Positions 17,972 to 25,700 of a DNA stretch of 64,000 bases are shown piece by piece (the stretch's first letter is position 1; every line of letters starts with the position of its first letter). The notes under the pieces are model-generated. The model was not told the origin of the DNA, did no database searches, and saw nothing but the letters and a program-made list of their open reading frames with translations. Location of the stretch: NCBI RefSeq assembly GCF_001605725.1, contig NZ_CP011530.1:3782001-3846000 (forward strand), given 5' to 3'. The position numbers and the translations under genes are program-made. The stretch is from Mycobacteroides immunogenum. GTDB taxonomy: Bacteria; Actinomycetota; Actinomycetes; Mycobacteriales; Mycobacteriaceae.

Positions 17972-20869
17972 TCACTTCCCTATGAAGGTGCGCTTAGGTG
18001 TCGGGATCTTGCGGGGCCACCAGAACCATGGCCCGAGTAGCCGCGCCATCGGCATCACCAAAAGCAGTCTCACCACAAACATGTCGAAGATCAGGCCCAT
18101 GGCGATTGTCGAGCCGGCCATACCGATGCTTACCACGTCGCTGGACAACAGCGCCGCCATCGTTCCCGCCAGCACAAACGCCGCGGTGACTGCCACATTG
18201 CCCGAACCGGCGATCGTCCGGATGAGACCGGTGCGTATCCCGGCACTCAATTCCTCGCGGTACCTGGACAACAGCAGCAGGTTGTAGTCGCAGCCCACCC
18301 CGACCAGAACGATGAACGCGATCGGCAATGTCAGCCAATGCAGCTGTATCCCGAAGATGCCCTCCCATACCAACGTCGACAATCCCAGGGCACTGGCGTA
18401 CGAGATGACCACGGCAATCGTCACCATCACCGCACCGGCCAATGTTCCGGTCAGGAACATGACAATCAGGAACACCAGGCTGAAGGTCGCGACCATCATC
18501 AGCATCACGTCGTTGAAGGAATAGTCCGCGATGTCACGGTATGTCGACGATGACCCGGCCGTGAACAGCTTCGCGCTCTCCAGTGAGGTGCCCTTGAGAG
18601 CCTCCTGCGCCGCGGCCTCGGCCCTGCGGATTTGGTCGATACCTTCAGGACTCATGGCTTCCCCCTTGTGGAAGACCATGAGTCGCGCACCCTTGCCGTC
18701 GGCCGTCACGAAGAACTTCAGGCCGACGATGAAATCGTTGGTCTTGAAGGAATCCGGTGACAGGAAGAAGAAGTCGTCGTTCTTCGCGTTGTCGAAAGCC
18801 TTCGCCATATCGACCATTGGATTGATCAGCGGCTCCAGCTGGGTGATGGTCGCGTGGAAAGTACTTTGCAGAGTCAAAGTGAGCTGCTGCAGAGTCGTCA
18901 GGCTCCGCACGGTGTCATTGAGCTGGTTCACCATCTGTGGAGTCACTGTGTCCAGAATGGTGAGACCGTCGACCATCCCGTTCAGCGCCTCGGTTGACTC
19001 ATCGATGTTGTCGATCGACTCATTCAACGAACGCAGCGCCCAACAGATCGGAATGTCGAAGCAGTGTGGCTCCCAATACAAATAATTGCGAAACGGCCGG
19101 AAGAAGTCATCGAAGTTCGACAGGTTGTCCCGGGTCTTGTCCATCGCCGCTTTCAGGTCTTGTGAAGCCTGCAGCGAGATATGCGTTCCCCCAGCCATTT
19201 CCAGCGTGAGCTGGGCCATGTGTTTGGTGGTCTCGATCGTCTCGCCCATGGTGGCGGCCATCTTGTCCATGTCGGCAGCCCGGTCCTTGAGGAAGTCGAT
19301 GTTCTGGCCGATCTTGGTGCCCATCGAACCCATCGCGTAGGGCAAGGAGGCATGTTCCAGTGGACGACCATTGGGCCTGGTGATGCTCTGCACCTTGACA
19401 ATTCCGGGTACCCGGATGATGTTCTTGGCGATGCGATCCAGCGAGATCATGTCCGTGGTGTTGCGCATGTCATGATCGGCCTGCACGTACACGATGTCGG
19501 TGGAGATCTGGCTTTTCTGAAAGTGCCGGTCGGCAGCCACGTATCCCTGCACCGATTCAGTGGAAGGCGGTGCGAAGTCCCGATCGTTGTAGCTCACCTT
19601 GTAGATCGCCAAACCACCCAGTGCCAGCGGAATCAGCAGGGCAGCCACGGTGATCAGCGGGGCGGGCCACTTGGCGATGACGGTGCCGAACCTGCGCCAG
19701 AACCTGCTCACCGTGACGGGCTTGTTCAGCCAGGGCAGCTTGCTGCCAATAGCCAGTAGCGCCGGGCCCAGGGTGAGCGCCGCGACCACCGCGACGACCA
19801 TCGCCACGAAACAGGGCGGCCCAAGGGTTTTGAAATAGGTCAGTTTGGTCAGACCGAGGCACAAGGTGGCGCCGGATATCGCGATACCAGAACCCACCAC
19901 CACATGCCAGGTGCCTTCGACCGAGGTGTAGTAGGCCGATTCGGTGTCCTGACCGGCGCGACGGGCCTCTTGATAGCGGCCCAAGAAGAAGATGCCATAG
20001 TCCGTGGCGACGCCCAGCACCAGAGCCACCACCATGTTCATCGCGTACGACGAGGTCCCGACGATACCGAGCTCGACGCAGAGCGCGACCACACCACGCG
20101 CCACTGTCAGACAGACCAACACTCCGAAGAGTGGCACCAGCGCTCGGGTGATCGAACGGTAAGCCAGCAGCAGCATGATGATGATCACGACGATGGTGAC
20201 GATGGTGAGTGTCGCCATGCTCTCGTCGGCAGCCTTGAGCGTATCGCTGGACAACGGACCGCCGCCGCTGACGTAGACGCTGAGGCCATCTGGCTTGTCT
20301 TTGTCCATGTCGGCCACGATCTTTCGGATGGCGGCGATCGACTTGCTGGACTGCGCGTCGGCCAGGTCGCCGGCGGGGTATACCGTGAGAGTGGCGGCCT
20401 CGGCGTCGGAACTCTGCTGACCCGACATCGTGACGCGGTCTCCCCAAAGGTCCAACAGACCCTGGACGTGCTCAGTATCGGCACGAAGCTTGCCCACCAG
20501 CTCGTTGTAGTACCGGCGATCCTGGTCACCGAGCTTACGGCCGTGCGTCTCAAAGACGATGACCCCGGCGCCGGTGAATTCGGTCTCCTTGAACGCCTCG
20601 CCTTGGACGAGAGTGGACTGGGAGGACGGTGTATCACGCGGCACCATCGCCTGCGCGTTTTCTTCAGTCGCCTTTTCCAGGCTGGGGACGAAGACACTCA
20701 CCGCTACCGCGGCAAGGATCCAAGCGATGACGACCGGGACGGCCAGCACGCGCAGTATCCGGGCAAACAGCGGCCGATGCTGTTGTACGGCCTTCTGGTG
20801 CTTGGCTTCTGGCTGCGCGATCGGGCCGGTGTTCTCGTCATCGACGGGCGGCTGATTCGGCGATGTCAT
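17972..20869 (-). CDS. mmpL: MmpL-family RND transporter
   Basis: A 965-residue RND-superfamily inner-membrane transporter with the MmpL4/MmpL5 layout: one N-terminal helix (about 40-62), a large external domain, helices with the proton-relay motif TDYGIFFLGRYQE (Asp290-Tyr291), a second external domain with a long coiled-coil segment (EALNGMVDGLTILDTVTP...), then a second helix bundle with GVGCDYNLLLLSRYREE. Family members export lipids, siderophores or drugs. The start is the ATG at 20869, which overlaps the mmpS stop (ATGA); an in-frame codon at 20887 lies inside mmpS and is rejected. The substrate cannot be told from the sequence. Confidence 0.93.
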   Translation of the reverse strand: MTSPNQPPVDDENTGPIAQPEAKHQKAVQQHRPLFARILRVLAVPVVIAWILAAVAVSVFVPSLEKATEENAQAMVPRDTPSSQSTLVQGEAFKETEFTGAGVIVFETHGRKLGDQDRRYYNELVGKLRADTEHVQGLLDLWGDRVTMSGQQSSDAEAATLTVYPAGDLADAQSSKSIAAIRKIVADMDKDKPDGLSVYVSGGGPLSSDTLKAADESMATLTIVTIVVIIIMLLLAYRSITRALVPLFGVLVCLTVARGVVALCVELGIVGTSSYAMNMVVALVLGVATDYGIFFLGRYQEARRAGQDTESAYYTSVEGTWHVVVGSGIAISGATLCLGLTKLTYFKTLGPPCFVAMVVAVVAALTLGPALLAIGSKLPWLNKPVTVSRFWRRFGTVIAKWPAPLITVAALLIPLALGGLAIYKVSYNDRDFAPPSTESVQGYVAADRHFQKSQISTDIVYVQADHDMRNTTDMISLDRIAKNIIRVPGIVKVQSITRPNGRPLEHASLPYAMGSMGTKIGQNIDFLKDRAADMDKMAATMGETIETTKHMAQLTLEMAGGTHISLQASQDLKAAMDKTRDNLSNFDDFFRPFRNYLYWEPHCFDIPICWALRSLNESIDNIDESTEALNGMVDGLTILDTVTPQMVNQLNDTVRSLTTLQQLTLTLQSTFHATITQLEPLINPMVDMAKAFDNAKNDDFFFLSPDSFKTNDFIVGLKFFVTADGKGARLMVFHKGEAMSPEGIDQIRRAEAAAQEALKGTSLESAKLFTAGSSSTYRDIADYSFNDVMLMMVATFSLVFLIVMFLTGTLAGAVMVTIAVVISYASALGLSTLVWEGIFGIQLHWLTLPIAFIVLVGVGCDYNLLLLSRYREELSAGIRTGLIRTIAGSGNVAVTAAFVLAGTMAALLSSDVVSIGMAGSTIAMGLIFDMFVVRLLLVMPMARLLGPWFWWPRKIPTPKRTFIGK

Positions 20870-21324
20870 GCTGCCGTCACCGTGCACGAGACCGCGGCAT
20901 TCGCGTGGTTGACTACCTGCTCGTCAAGAACCTTGCCGTTGACGATGATTCGGCAACCAATCGAATTTCCGTCAACCTGGCTGACCAAACTGAGAGAGGC
21001 CGCTGGGGACATCGTGGTCTCCGATACCGACCACGGCAGTGACGTCAGTGAGACTTCAACCGGTTCGCTGTTCAGGTTGGCGTAGGTCACTTTTCCCGTA
21101 CTTCCTAGGTCTCCAAATACCTCATACGTGACGTCTTTGGGATTGATCTGACGAACGGTGGCGGGGATGGTGTCCGTCACCGGTGGGTTGAGGATCATGT
21201 CGTTCATCTGCCGAATTCGGATCACCCCGAATGTGCCGACGCTGATGACCACAACCGCCACCGCGAACGGCCAAAGCCTGGCGAGAATCTGGCCACCGCG
21301 GGCTCCGTGCCTACTGCGGCTCAT
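20866..21324 (-). CDS. mmpS: MmpS-family accessory protein
   Basis: A 152-residue protein with one N-terminal membrane helix (LWPFAVAVVVISVGTFGVIRI) and an external beta-rich domain: VTYEVFGDLGSTGKVTYANLN, PWSVSETT, and a final pair of Cys in GCRIIVNGKVLDEQ...AAVSCTV. MmpS proteins partner the MmpL pump. The open frame reaches a TTG at 21399, but that codon is inside the operator and promoter region. The ATG at 21324 gives the usual MmpS length. It lacks its own ribosome site and overlaps the stop of a short leader frame, which suggests coupling. Confidence 0.9.
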   Translation of the reverse strand: MSRSRHGARGGQILARLWPFAVAVVVISVGTFGVIRIRQMNDMILNPPVTDTIPATVRQINPKDVTYEVFGDLGSTGKVTYANLNSEPVEVSLTSLPWSVSETTMSPAASLSLVSQVDGNSIGCRIIVNGKVLDEQVVNHANAAVSCTVTAA

Positions 21325-21368
21325 CGCCGCGAGCCAAGAACGCTGGGCTGGAGCGTTGATGTGGACAC
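21321..21368 (-). CDS. Putative 15-residue leader peptide upstream of mmpS
   Basis: A GTG at 21368 lies four bases after a strong AAGGAGG (within 21372-21379), opens a 15-codon frame (residues VSTSTLQPSVLGSRR) and stops with TGA that overlaps the mmpS ATG (ATGA, 21321-21324). mmpS itself has no visible ribosome site. I infer that ribosomes load on the leader and re-initiate at mmpS. No conservation data are available to me, and the spacing is slightly short. Confidence 0.4.
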   Translation of the reverse strand: MSTSTLQPSVLGSRR

Positions 21369-21380
21369 AGACCCTCCTTG

Positions 21381-21400
21381 CTTGTCCAATACTGTACAAG
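21381..21400. promoter_or_regulatory. Imperfect palindrome, TetR-type operator candidate for mmpS-mmpL
   Basis: A 20-bp inverted repeat, CTTGT-N10-ACAAG, in which eight of ten base pairs match across the dyad. It lies just downstream of a TATACT -10-like hexamer and just upstream of the ribosome site, where a repressor would block transcription. mmpS/mmpL operons are often repressed by TetR proteins at such sites. No regulator gene is adjacent in the window. Confidence 0.55.
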
Positions 21401-21403
21401 TTA

Positions 21404-21409
21404 AGTATA
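21404..21409 (-). promoter_or_regulatory. -10 hexamer candidate for mmpS-mmpL
   Basis: TATACT on the minus strand with no good -35 hexamer at 17 bases. Its distance to the operator and ribosome site suits a short leader transcript. Confidence 0.4.
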
Positions 21410-22023
21410 TTGCCAGATCGATGGGTTTATCGCCACATGAGCCCTACCTCTGCGTGCCAGCAATGCTCACCCGGTGCGCATTGACGCAACTAGCACCCTT
21501 AGATGGCAATTACGCTGGGACGCGCCCCGGCAATGACCAGCGGGAAACTATGTGATTGTCATCATTCAGCATTCAACGCGTGTGGCCGCGCAATCTGTTG
21601 CGAATCCCCCACCGGTGACACCTTGTAAAAAGGGTAGAACTGTTACAAACAAACGCATTTCATACACCGCAGATTGCGCCGTACACCGGGATGCGAGTTA
21701 GCAGCAGCGCCTCGAATATGCCGTCTAGCAGTATTTGGAAGACGATAAATCGATATGCCCCACCGGAGCGCGACAGGGCATTCCCCGACCGGCATACCAA
21801 GTACGCACCGAGCCCTTTCGCAACGATCAGGCAAACTTGAACACACATAGCCCAGCTTCCTCGACAGCCAATGGCCGAGTTTGCGGTATACCGATCGGAA
21901 CATGCCTCGCGCCACAATACGGCCACGAAGTGATCCGCGCCTCGGGTCACGTGGGAATCAACACCGACTGTGTGACATCGGGCTCCTACGCCGCCGGATG
22001 AGGCTTACCGCCCCCCGACAAGC
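21410..22023. other. Host intergenic region without a convincing gene
   Basis: About 600 bases of visibly lower GC than the flanks separate mmpS from the ssrA terminator. Short open frames exist (for example 21660-21950 minus, 96 codons with a hydrophobic C-terminal half), but none has a ribosome site, a family motif or mycobacterial-style codon use. I see no RNA gene here either. It probably contains the mmpS upstream region and decayed sequence. Confidence 0.5.
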
Positions 22024-22055
22024 AGAAGACCCCCCGAACATTCGGGGGGTCTTCT
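22024..22055. terminator. Strong intrinsic terminator of ssrA (tmRNA)
   Basis: A perfect inverted repeat (AGAAGACCCCCCGAA and its complement) of about 15 bp with a two-base loop lies immediately downstream of the tmRNA 3' end on the minus strand. It stays with the host side of the integration junction. It may also stop transcripts coming from the phage side. Confidence 0.85.
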
Positions 22056-22058
22056 CCT

Positions 22059-22082
22059 GTGGAGCTGCCGGGAATTGAACCC
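22059..22082 (-). ncRNA. ssrA: 3' end of ssrA (tmRNA), the prophage attachment core
   Basis: On the minus strand these 24 bases (starting GGGTTCAATTCCC and ending GGCAGCTCCAC) match the T-arm and acceptor 3' end of mycobacterial tmRNA, followed directly by a terminator. The rest of tmRNA is not found at higher coordinates, where phage genes begin about 230 bases away. This is the pattern left when a phage integrates into ssrA: one junction keeps only the core and the other restores the gene. I therefore take it as the left att site. The exact core length cannot be fixed without the other junction. Confidence 0.8.
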
Positions 22083-22134
22083 GCCGAAATGAGCACATAT
22101 ACGCAGGTCAACACGTTCTTCATTCGGTGACGCT

Positions 22135-22170
22135 ACGTGATGCAACGTGAACTGACGTGGGGAAACGTAG
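22135..22170. repeat. Four 10-bp-phased ACGT repeats beside the att core
   Basis: ACGTGA, ACGTGA, ACGTGG and ACGTAG start at 22135, 22145, 22155 and 22165, exactly one helical turn apart. They are 53-112 bases into the phage from the att core. This is where tyrosine integrases have arm-type sites and where excisionases bind phased direct repeats. Function is inferred from position and spacing only. Confidence 0.55.
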
Positions 22171-22174
22171 AGAG

Positions 22175-22193
22175 GTGTTGCATCATGCAACAC
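22175..22193. promoter_or_regulatory. 19-bp perfect palindrome, operator or recombination accessory site
   Basis: GTGTTGCATCATGCAACAC is a perfect dyad around a central C. An extra half-site (ATGCAAC) occurs at 22140-22146 inside the phased ACGT repeats. It lies about 120 bases upstream of the toxin cassette and next to the attachment site, so it could be an operator for the cassette or part of the recombination complex. Confidence 0.5.
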
Positions 22194-22312
22194 AAGCGGC
22201 GCGGTGCCTGGTGCGGCAGCGAGCGATTTGCGGTCGCGCTCACGCATACCGGGGCCACGACAGCGCGTGTATGGTTCGATTTGTTGGTTAACCACAGGGG
22301 TCAGGGGGCGTG

Positions 22313-22609
22313 ATGTCTGCACCGTTGAACATCGATCCGACGCAGCTCCACGCGGTTTCCGGCCTCGCAGCCGAGGTGTCCCGGGATTTGCAGCGCGAGC
22401 TTGAGCAGCTGGTGCACCGGTGGGAGGATGTGTCGGGAACGTGGGATGGTGTTGCGTCCCGGGCATATGGGCCAGAGTTCGACGAGTGGCGCCAGGGTGT
22501 GCAGAAGGCCATCGCGGCGCTTGATTCGGCGTCGATAACCTTGGCGCAGCACGGGTACGCGTTCCTTCAGACCGACGGTTCGTCGGCCTCGGGAATGGCG
22601 GGGACATAG
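22313..22609 (+). CDS. WXG100-like small helical protein 1 (toxin cassette)
   Basis: A 98-residue protein predicted to be two helices joined by a turn containing TWDGVAS, a variant of the W-x-G motif of ESAT-6/WXG100 proteins. Such proteins form heterodimers exported by type VII (ESX) systems and serve as secretion partners for toxins. A GTG lies directly in front, but the ATG at 22313 follows a purine-rich GGGGTCAGGGGG stretch. It is first in a plus-strand cassette of two small WXG-like proteins, a toxin and an ankyrin protein, opposite in strand to the phage structural genes. Confidence 0.8.
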   Translation: MSAPLNIDPTQLHAVSGLAAEVSRDLQRELEQLVHRWEDVSGTWDGVASRAYGPEFDEWRQGVQKAIAALDSASITLAQHGYAFLQTDGSSASGMAGT

Positions 22610-22611
22610 AT

Positions 22612-22911
22612 ATGCACGATGACCCGATCCCTTACCGCGTCGACCTCGATGCGCTGCAGGCGTTCATCGACCAAATGGCCGCGTTCGATCGGGCGGCCGA
22701 GCGGCGCATCGCCGAGGTTGACCGGCGCATCAACGATCTGCATGTCGACTGGTCGGGTGCGGACGCGGCGGCCAACCTGGCATTTCATCAGGAGTGGATG
22801 GACGGGGTTGCCGAGATGCGAAAGGCTGAGGAGACGCTGGAGGAATCGGCCAGTAAGGCACATCGCAACTACCGGGGCGTCGGCGAGCACAACGCACGGA
22901 TGTGGCCATGA
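22612..22911 (+). CDS. WXG100-like small helical protein 2 (toxin cassette)
   Basis: A 99-residue helical protein with HVDWSGADAAAN in the central turn, a proper W-x-G motif, and charged amphipathic helices on both sides. It starts two bases after the first WXG-like gene stops, as Esx pairs do. It most likely dimerises with that protein or with the toxin N-terminus for ESX export. I see no clean YxxxD/E export signal at the C-terminus. The stop overlaps the toxin ATG (ATGA, 22908-22911). Confidence 0.82.
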   Translation: MHDDPIPYRVDLDALQAFIDQMAAFDRAAERRIAEVDRRINDLHVDWSGADAAANLAFHQEWMDGVAEMRKAEETLEESASKAHRNYRGVGEHNARMWP

Positions 22912-24320
22912 CCCAGGATGTAGATCCGGCCGCACTCAAGCGGGCAGCGATGAAATACCGGCAGCTCGCAAACGACATCCAGATACGAGTCGAGGAGATT
23001 GCCGGCCGACTCAATCAGACCGGCGGCATGGCCGGTAACGACAATGGCGCCAAGGATTTCTGCCAGCAGTACGACCCTGCCGCCAAGGATGGCATCGAGG
23101 CCGGGGCGTACGCGGTGAACGCGTTGAACACCTGCGCCGATCTGCTGTTCGCCACGGCGGTCAATCACGAGAATGCCGACAGCGCCTCGGCGCCGAACGG
23201 GCAGACCATCCCGGCCTCGGCCCCGCCAGTAGTGCCCGCCTATGCGACGCCATCGATCCCGTCAGCGCTCGGCGGTTCACCACCTCCGAGCTGGTGGGAA
23301 TCGATCAAAGATTATGTGCAAGGGGCGATGTGGCCCAACGGTGACCCGACCAAGCTGCGCAACGCCGCCGCCGCATGGAACTACCAATCCGGCGAGATCG
23401 ACGGCGCGTTGAGGCGGACATTCTTCCCCGTCGACGGGTCGAACCCGATCACTGACGTGAGCCACCAGCACTCGCCGGAGATCCCGCAGGCCGTCGCGTC
23501 GATGACGCTGGCACGTGATGCGGTCAAGATCCTCGAAACCGAATGGCGCGCGATCGGCCAATCGCTCATGGATCTGGCGAACCGCATCGACGAAGTGCAC
23601 AAGCAGATCGTCGAGGAAATGCTCATCCTGGGCGCCACGGTGGCGGTGGCCGAAGGCGCCGCCGCGATCCTGGTGCCGCTCACCGTGGGCGGCAGCGAAG
23701 TCGTCTCGAAGATGGTCGACACCGCGCGCCTGGCCGCCACTGGCGAGCGCATTGTGGCGATCCTGACCGCCTACCGAGCCGCCGCCTTGAGTTCTGGGAT
23801 GCCCAATGTCGCTGCGGCGGCGGCACTTACGCGTTCGATTCAGAGCTTGGGGCCGCTCATGAGTTCGCGCGCCTCGCTGTTCCTCGCCGAGGGCGCCGGC
23901 GTAGTGCCTGAGCTGACCGCCAGGGAGCTATACAGCCGCCCCGATTTACGGGTGGGAACCAAGCGCACCGTTCAGGCGGCGGCCGACATCACCGCAGATG
24001 GCAAGTACTACATCAGCGCCACTGATCGCAACGTGTGGGTGCCAGTGAGTAAGTCATACGACGCGGACATTCTCGCACTGCCCAAGACTGCAGATGGCAA
24101 GTACTTCGTTGACGCCCAAGGGATCAAGTACCCGGTCGACCCTGTGTGGCACTACGGTCACAAAAGCGGGCAAGAGTTGTGGCGATGGCAAGAAATCGCC
24201 GCGCAACAGAAGTGGACGCGGCAAGAATGGCTCGACAAGATGAACAATCCCAACCTGTATCAGATTGAGGACGGCCCCGGAAACTCGGGCCACTACTGGG
24301 AGCTACCCCGAGGACGATGA
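22908..24320 (+). CDS. Polymorphic toxin with WXG-like N-terminus and C-terminal HNH/GH-E-type nuclease domain
   Basis: A 470-residue protein. Residues 1-80 are a helical WXG100-like module, followed by a Pro/Ala linker, a second helical region (about 140-240), a hydrophobic stretch (LILGATVAVAEGAAAILVPLTVG) and a variable C-terminal domain from about residue 345. That domain holds WHYGHKSGQELWRWQE near 415 and closes with SGHYWELP, the Gly-His-Glu plus His pattern of the GH-E subgroup of HNH/Endo VII nucleases, so DNA or RNA cleavage in a competitor is expected. A GTG at 22902 is an alternative start. Immunity is probably the next gene, overlapping by ATGA. Confidence 0.82.
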   Translation: MTQDVDPAALKRAAMKYRQLANDIQIRVEEIAGRLNQTGGMAGNDNGAKDFCQQYDPAAKDGIEAGAYAVNALNTCADLLFATAVNHENADSASAPNGQTIPASAPPVVPAYATPSIPSALGGSPPPSWWESIKDYVQGAMWPNGDPTKLRNAAAAWNYQSGEIDGALRRTFFPVDGSNPITDVSHQHSPEIPQAVASMTLARDAVKILETEWRAIGQSLMDLANRIDEVHKQIVEEMLILGATVAVAEGAAAILVPLTVGGSEVVSKMVDTARLAATGERIVAILTAYRAAALSSGMPNVAAAAALTRSIQSLGPLMSSRASLFLAEGAGVVPELTARELYSRPDLRVGTKRTVQAAADITADGKYYISATDRNVWVPVSKSYDADILALPKTADGKYFVDAQGIKYPVDPVWHYGHKSGQELWRWQEIAAQQKWTRQEWLDKMNNPNLYQIEDGPGNSGHYWELPRGR

Positions 24321-24814
24321 TGACAATGACAAATGTCCATGACCGCGACCGTGCCGGACGCACGCCCCTGCACTACGCCGCTATCGACGGTCCCCGCGAT
24401 CAGGTGAATGCCTGGCAGGAAACCGATCCGGTGCGCATTGCTGAGCTTCATCAATCCAGCGTGGAGCATCGGCTGAATAACAGCCGCCACCTGATCGATT
24501 CGGGTGCCGACGTAAACGCTGGTGACGAAAACGGTTACACGCCTTTGCATTTTGCCGTCAACGCCGACAGTGTGGAAGTCGTTCGCTACCTGCTCGACTC
24601 CGGTGCAAACCTAGAGGCGGTGAACGACAAGGGCGAGACTCCCCTGAATATCGCGGTGGGCAACACGACTTCCGGTGCTGGCGAAATCATCCAGTTCCTA
24701 CGGGACCGAGGTGCTGACCCATTTCGGCCAGCCAACAACGGTCGCAGCGCCATTGACTACCTGCGGATGATCGGCAGCGAGGCCAAGCGCGCGCCCTTCT
24801 CGGATCTGCTCTGA
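24317..24814 (+). CDS. Ankyrin-repeat protein, candidate immunity protein
   Basis: A 165-residue cytoplasmic protein with about three to four ankyrin repeats: DRAGRTPLHYAAIDG, NSRHLIDSGADVNAGDENGYTPLHFAVN, VVRYLLDSGANLEAVNDKGETPLNIAV and FLRDRGADPFRPANNGRSAIDYLR. Ankyrin proteins are a recognised immunity class in polymorphic toxin systems, where they bind and block the nuclease. The ATG overlaps the toxin stop codon, so both are made together. A direct protective role is inferred from position and fold. Confidence 0.8.
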   Translation: MMTMTNVHDRDRAGRTPLHYAAIDGPRDQVNAWQETDPVRIAELHQSSVEHRLNNSRHLIDSGADVNAGDENGYTPLHFAVNADSVEVVRYLLDSGANLEAVNDKGETPLNIAVGNTTSGAGEIIQFLRDRGADPFRPANNGRSAIDYLRMIGSEAKRAPFSDLL

Positions 24815-24919
24815 CCGTCTTTGGGGCCACTGCCCCGTTACCACTTCTGACCTGCACGTAATCTTGTACCCTGCCCTCCATACACCGCTGCAGCGGCTGG
24901 ATTACTGGGGAGGTGCGTT

Positions 24920-25621
24920 GTGGGCGCGGATGCCGACGAGGTTGGCCAGGAACCGACGATGGTTTCACCAGCCTCACTGGCCGAGACCGGTGTCGTAGAC
25001 ACCACCGAACCCACCGCCTGGTCGGACACGGAAGACCTCGGCGAGGTGGAGCCCTACAGTCATCCCAGTCGAGCGAACTGGCTTATCAGCGGTGTCATCT
25101 TCGCCGCTACTGCCGCCCTCGCCGGTCTCGCAGTTGGTGGTGCGTACGTCTTCCTTGGCCAGGATCCGCCAGACGGGCCGTCAGCTGGGTCGACCATTGC
25201 AACGACATCCGCCATCACAACAACGGCTGCGGCCCCACCGTTACCCGCCGCAGCCCCGACTCCACCACCCCCCACCCCGGTCATGTTGCCCACACGCGGG
25301 GGAATTGTGTACGTCGGCACCCAATCCAGAAGGACCGCCTGCGAAGTCACGCCAGGCTCCGTCACCTGCAATGTGCAGTTTGTGGTCAGCACACCGATCC
25401 GGTACGGCACGCACGCCAACGTCGTCACGATCTCGGCCGTGGGCAACTTCGTTTGGGGCATCGGTGACACCGGGCAGCAGACGTACCGCCCCTTGAACTA
25501 CGGGACTGTCTACCGAGCCTTCGGGTGGACGATCACCCCAACCCCCGACGGGACGACCTTCATGAATGATGCAACGGCTCACGGAATGACCGTGAGCGTT
25601 GAGGGCGTTATGCCGTTCTAG
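24920..25621 (+). CDS. Membrane-anchored Pro/Thr-rich exported protein, unknown function
   Basis: A 233-residue protein. A cytoplasmic acidic N-terminus (about 1-52) precedes one membrane helix (ISGVIFAATAALAGLAVGGAYVFLG), then a Ser/Thr/Pro/Ala-rich spacer and an outer beta-type domain with two Cys close together (ACEVTPGSVTCNVQF), possibly a disulfide. This layout is common among mycobacterial cell-envelope proteins of unknown function. It begins with GTG after GGGGAGG, about 105 bases after the immunity gene, and ends at a bidirectional terminator, so it may belong to the toxin cassette transcript or be a separate lysogen-expressed gene. Confidence 0.75.
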   Translation: MGADADEVGQEPTMVSPASLAETGVVDTTEPTAWSDTEDLGEVEPYSHPSRANWLISGVIFAATAALAGLAVGGAYVFLGQDPPDGPSAGSTIATTSAITTTAAAPPLPAAAPTPPPPTPVMLPTRGGIVYVGTQSRRTACEVTPGSVTCNVQFVVSTPIRYGTHANVVTISAVGNFVWGIGDTGQQTYRPLNYGTVYRAFGWTITPTPDGTTFMNDATAHGMTVSVEGVMPF

Positions 25622-25647
25622 GTCCCGGGACTTCTGAGAAACGCCAA

Positions 25648-25682
25648 AACCGCCCTCGCCCGGGTTAGGGGCGAGGGCGGTT
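25648..25682. terminator. Bidirectional terminator between toxin cassette and lysis genes
   Basis: A perfect 14-bp stem (AACCGCCCTCGCCC and its complement) with a 7-base loop is followed by TTCTTTC on the plus strand and has an A-run on the other side. It separates the convergent 24920-25621 and 25701-26135 genes. Confidence 0.85.
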
Positions 25683-25700
25683 CTTTCGTCTGCCGTCGGT

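Noticed and set aside
19904..21085. Plus-strand open frame of 393 codons over mmpL/mmpS
   Set aside because: Antisense to clear MmpL and MmpS genes; its translation has no domain and an odd composition.
21660..21950. Minus-strand 96-codon frame in the intergenic region, with a hydrophobic C-terminal half
   Set aside because: No ribosome site, no family likeness and nothing else in its favour. I leave it as non-coding.
22059..22082. Complete tRNA or tmRNA gene at the junction
   Set aside because: Only the T-arm and acceptor 3' end are present; no anticodon arm, tag frame or 5' end can be found nearby.
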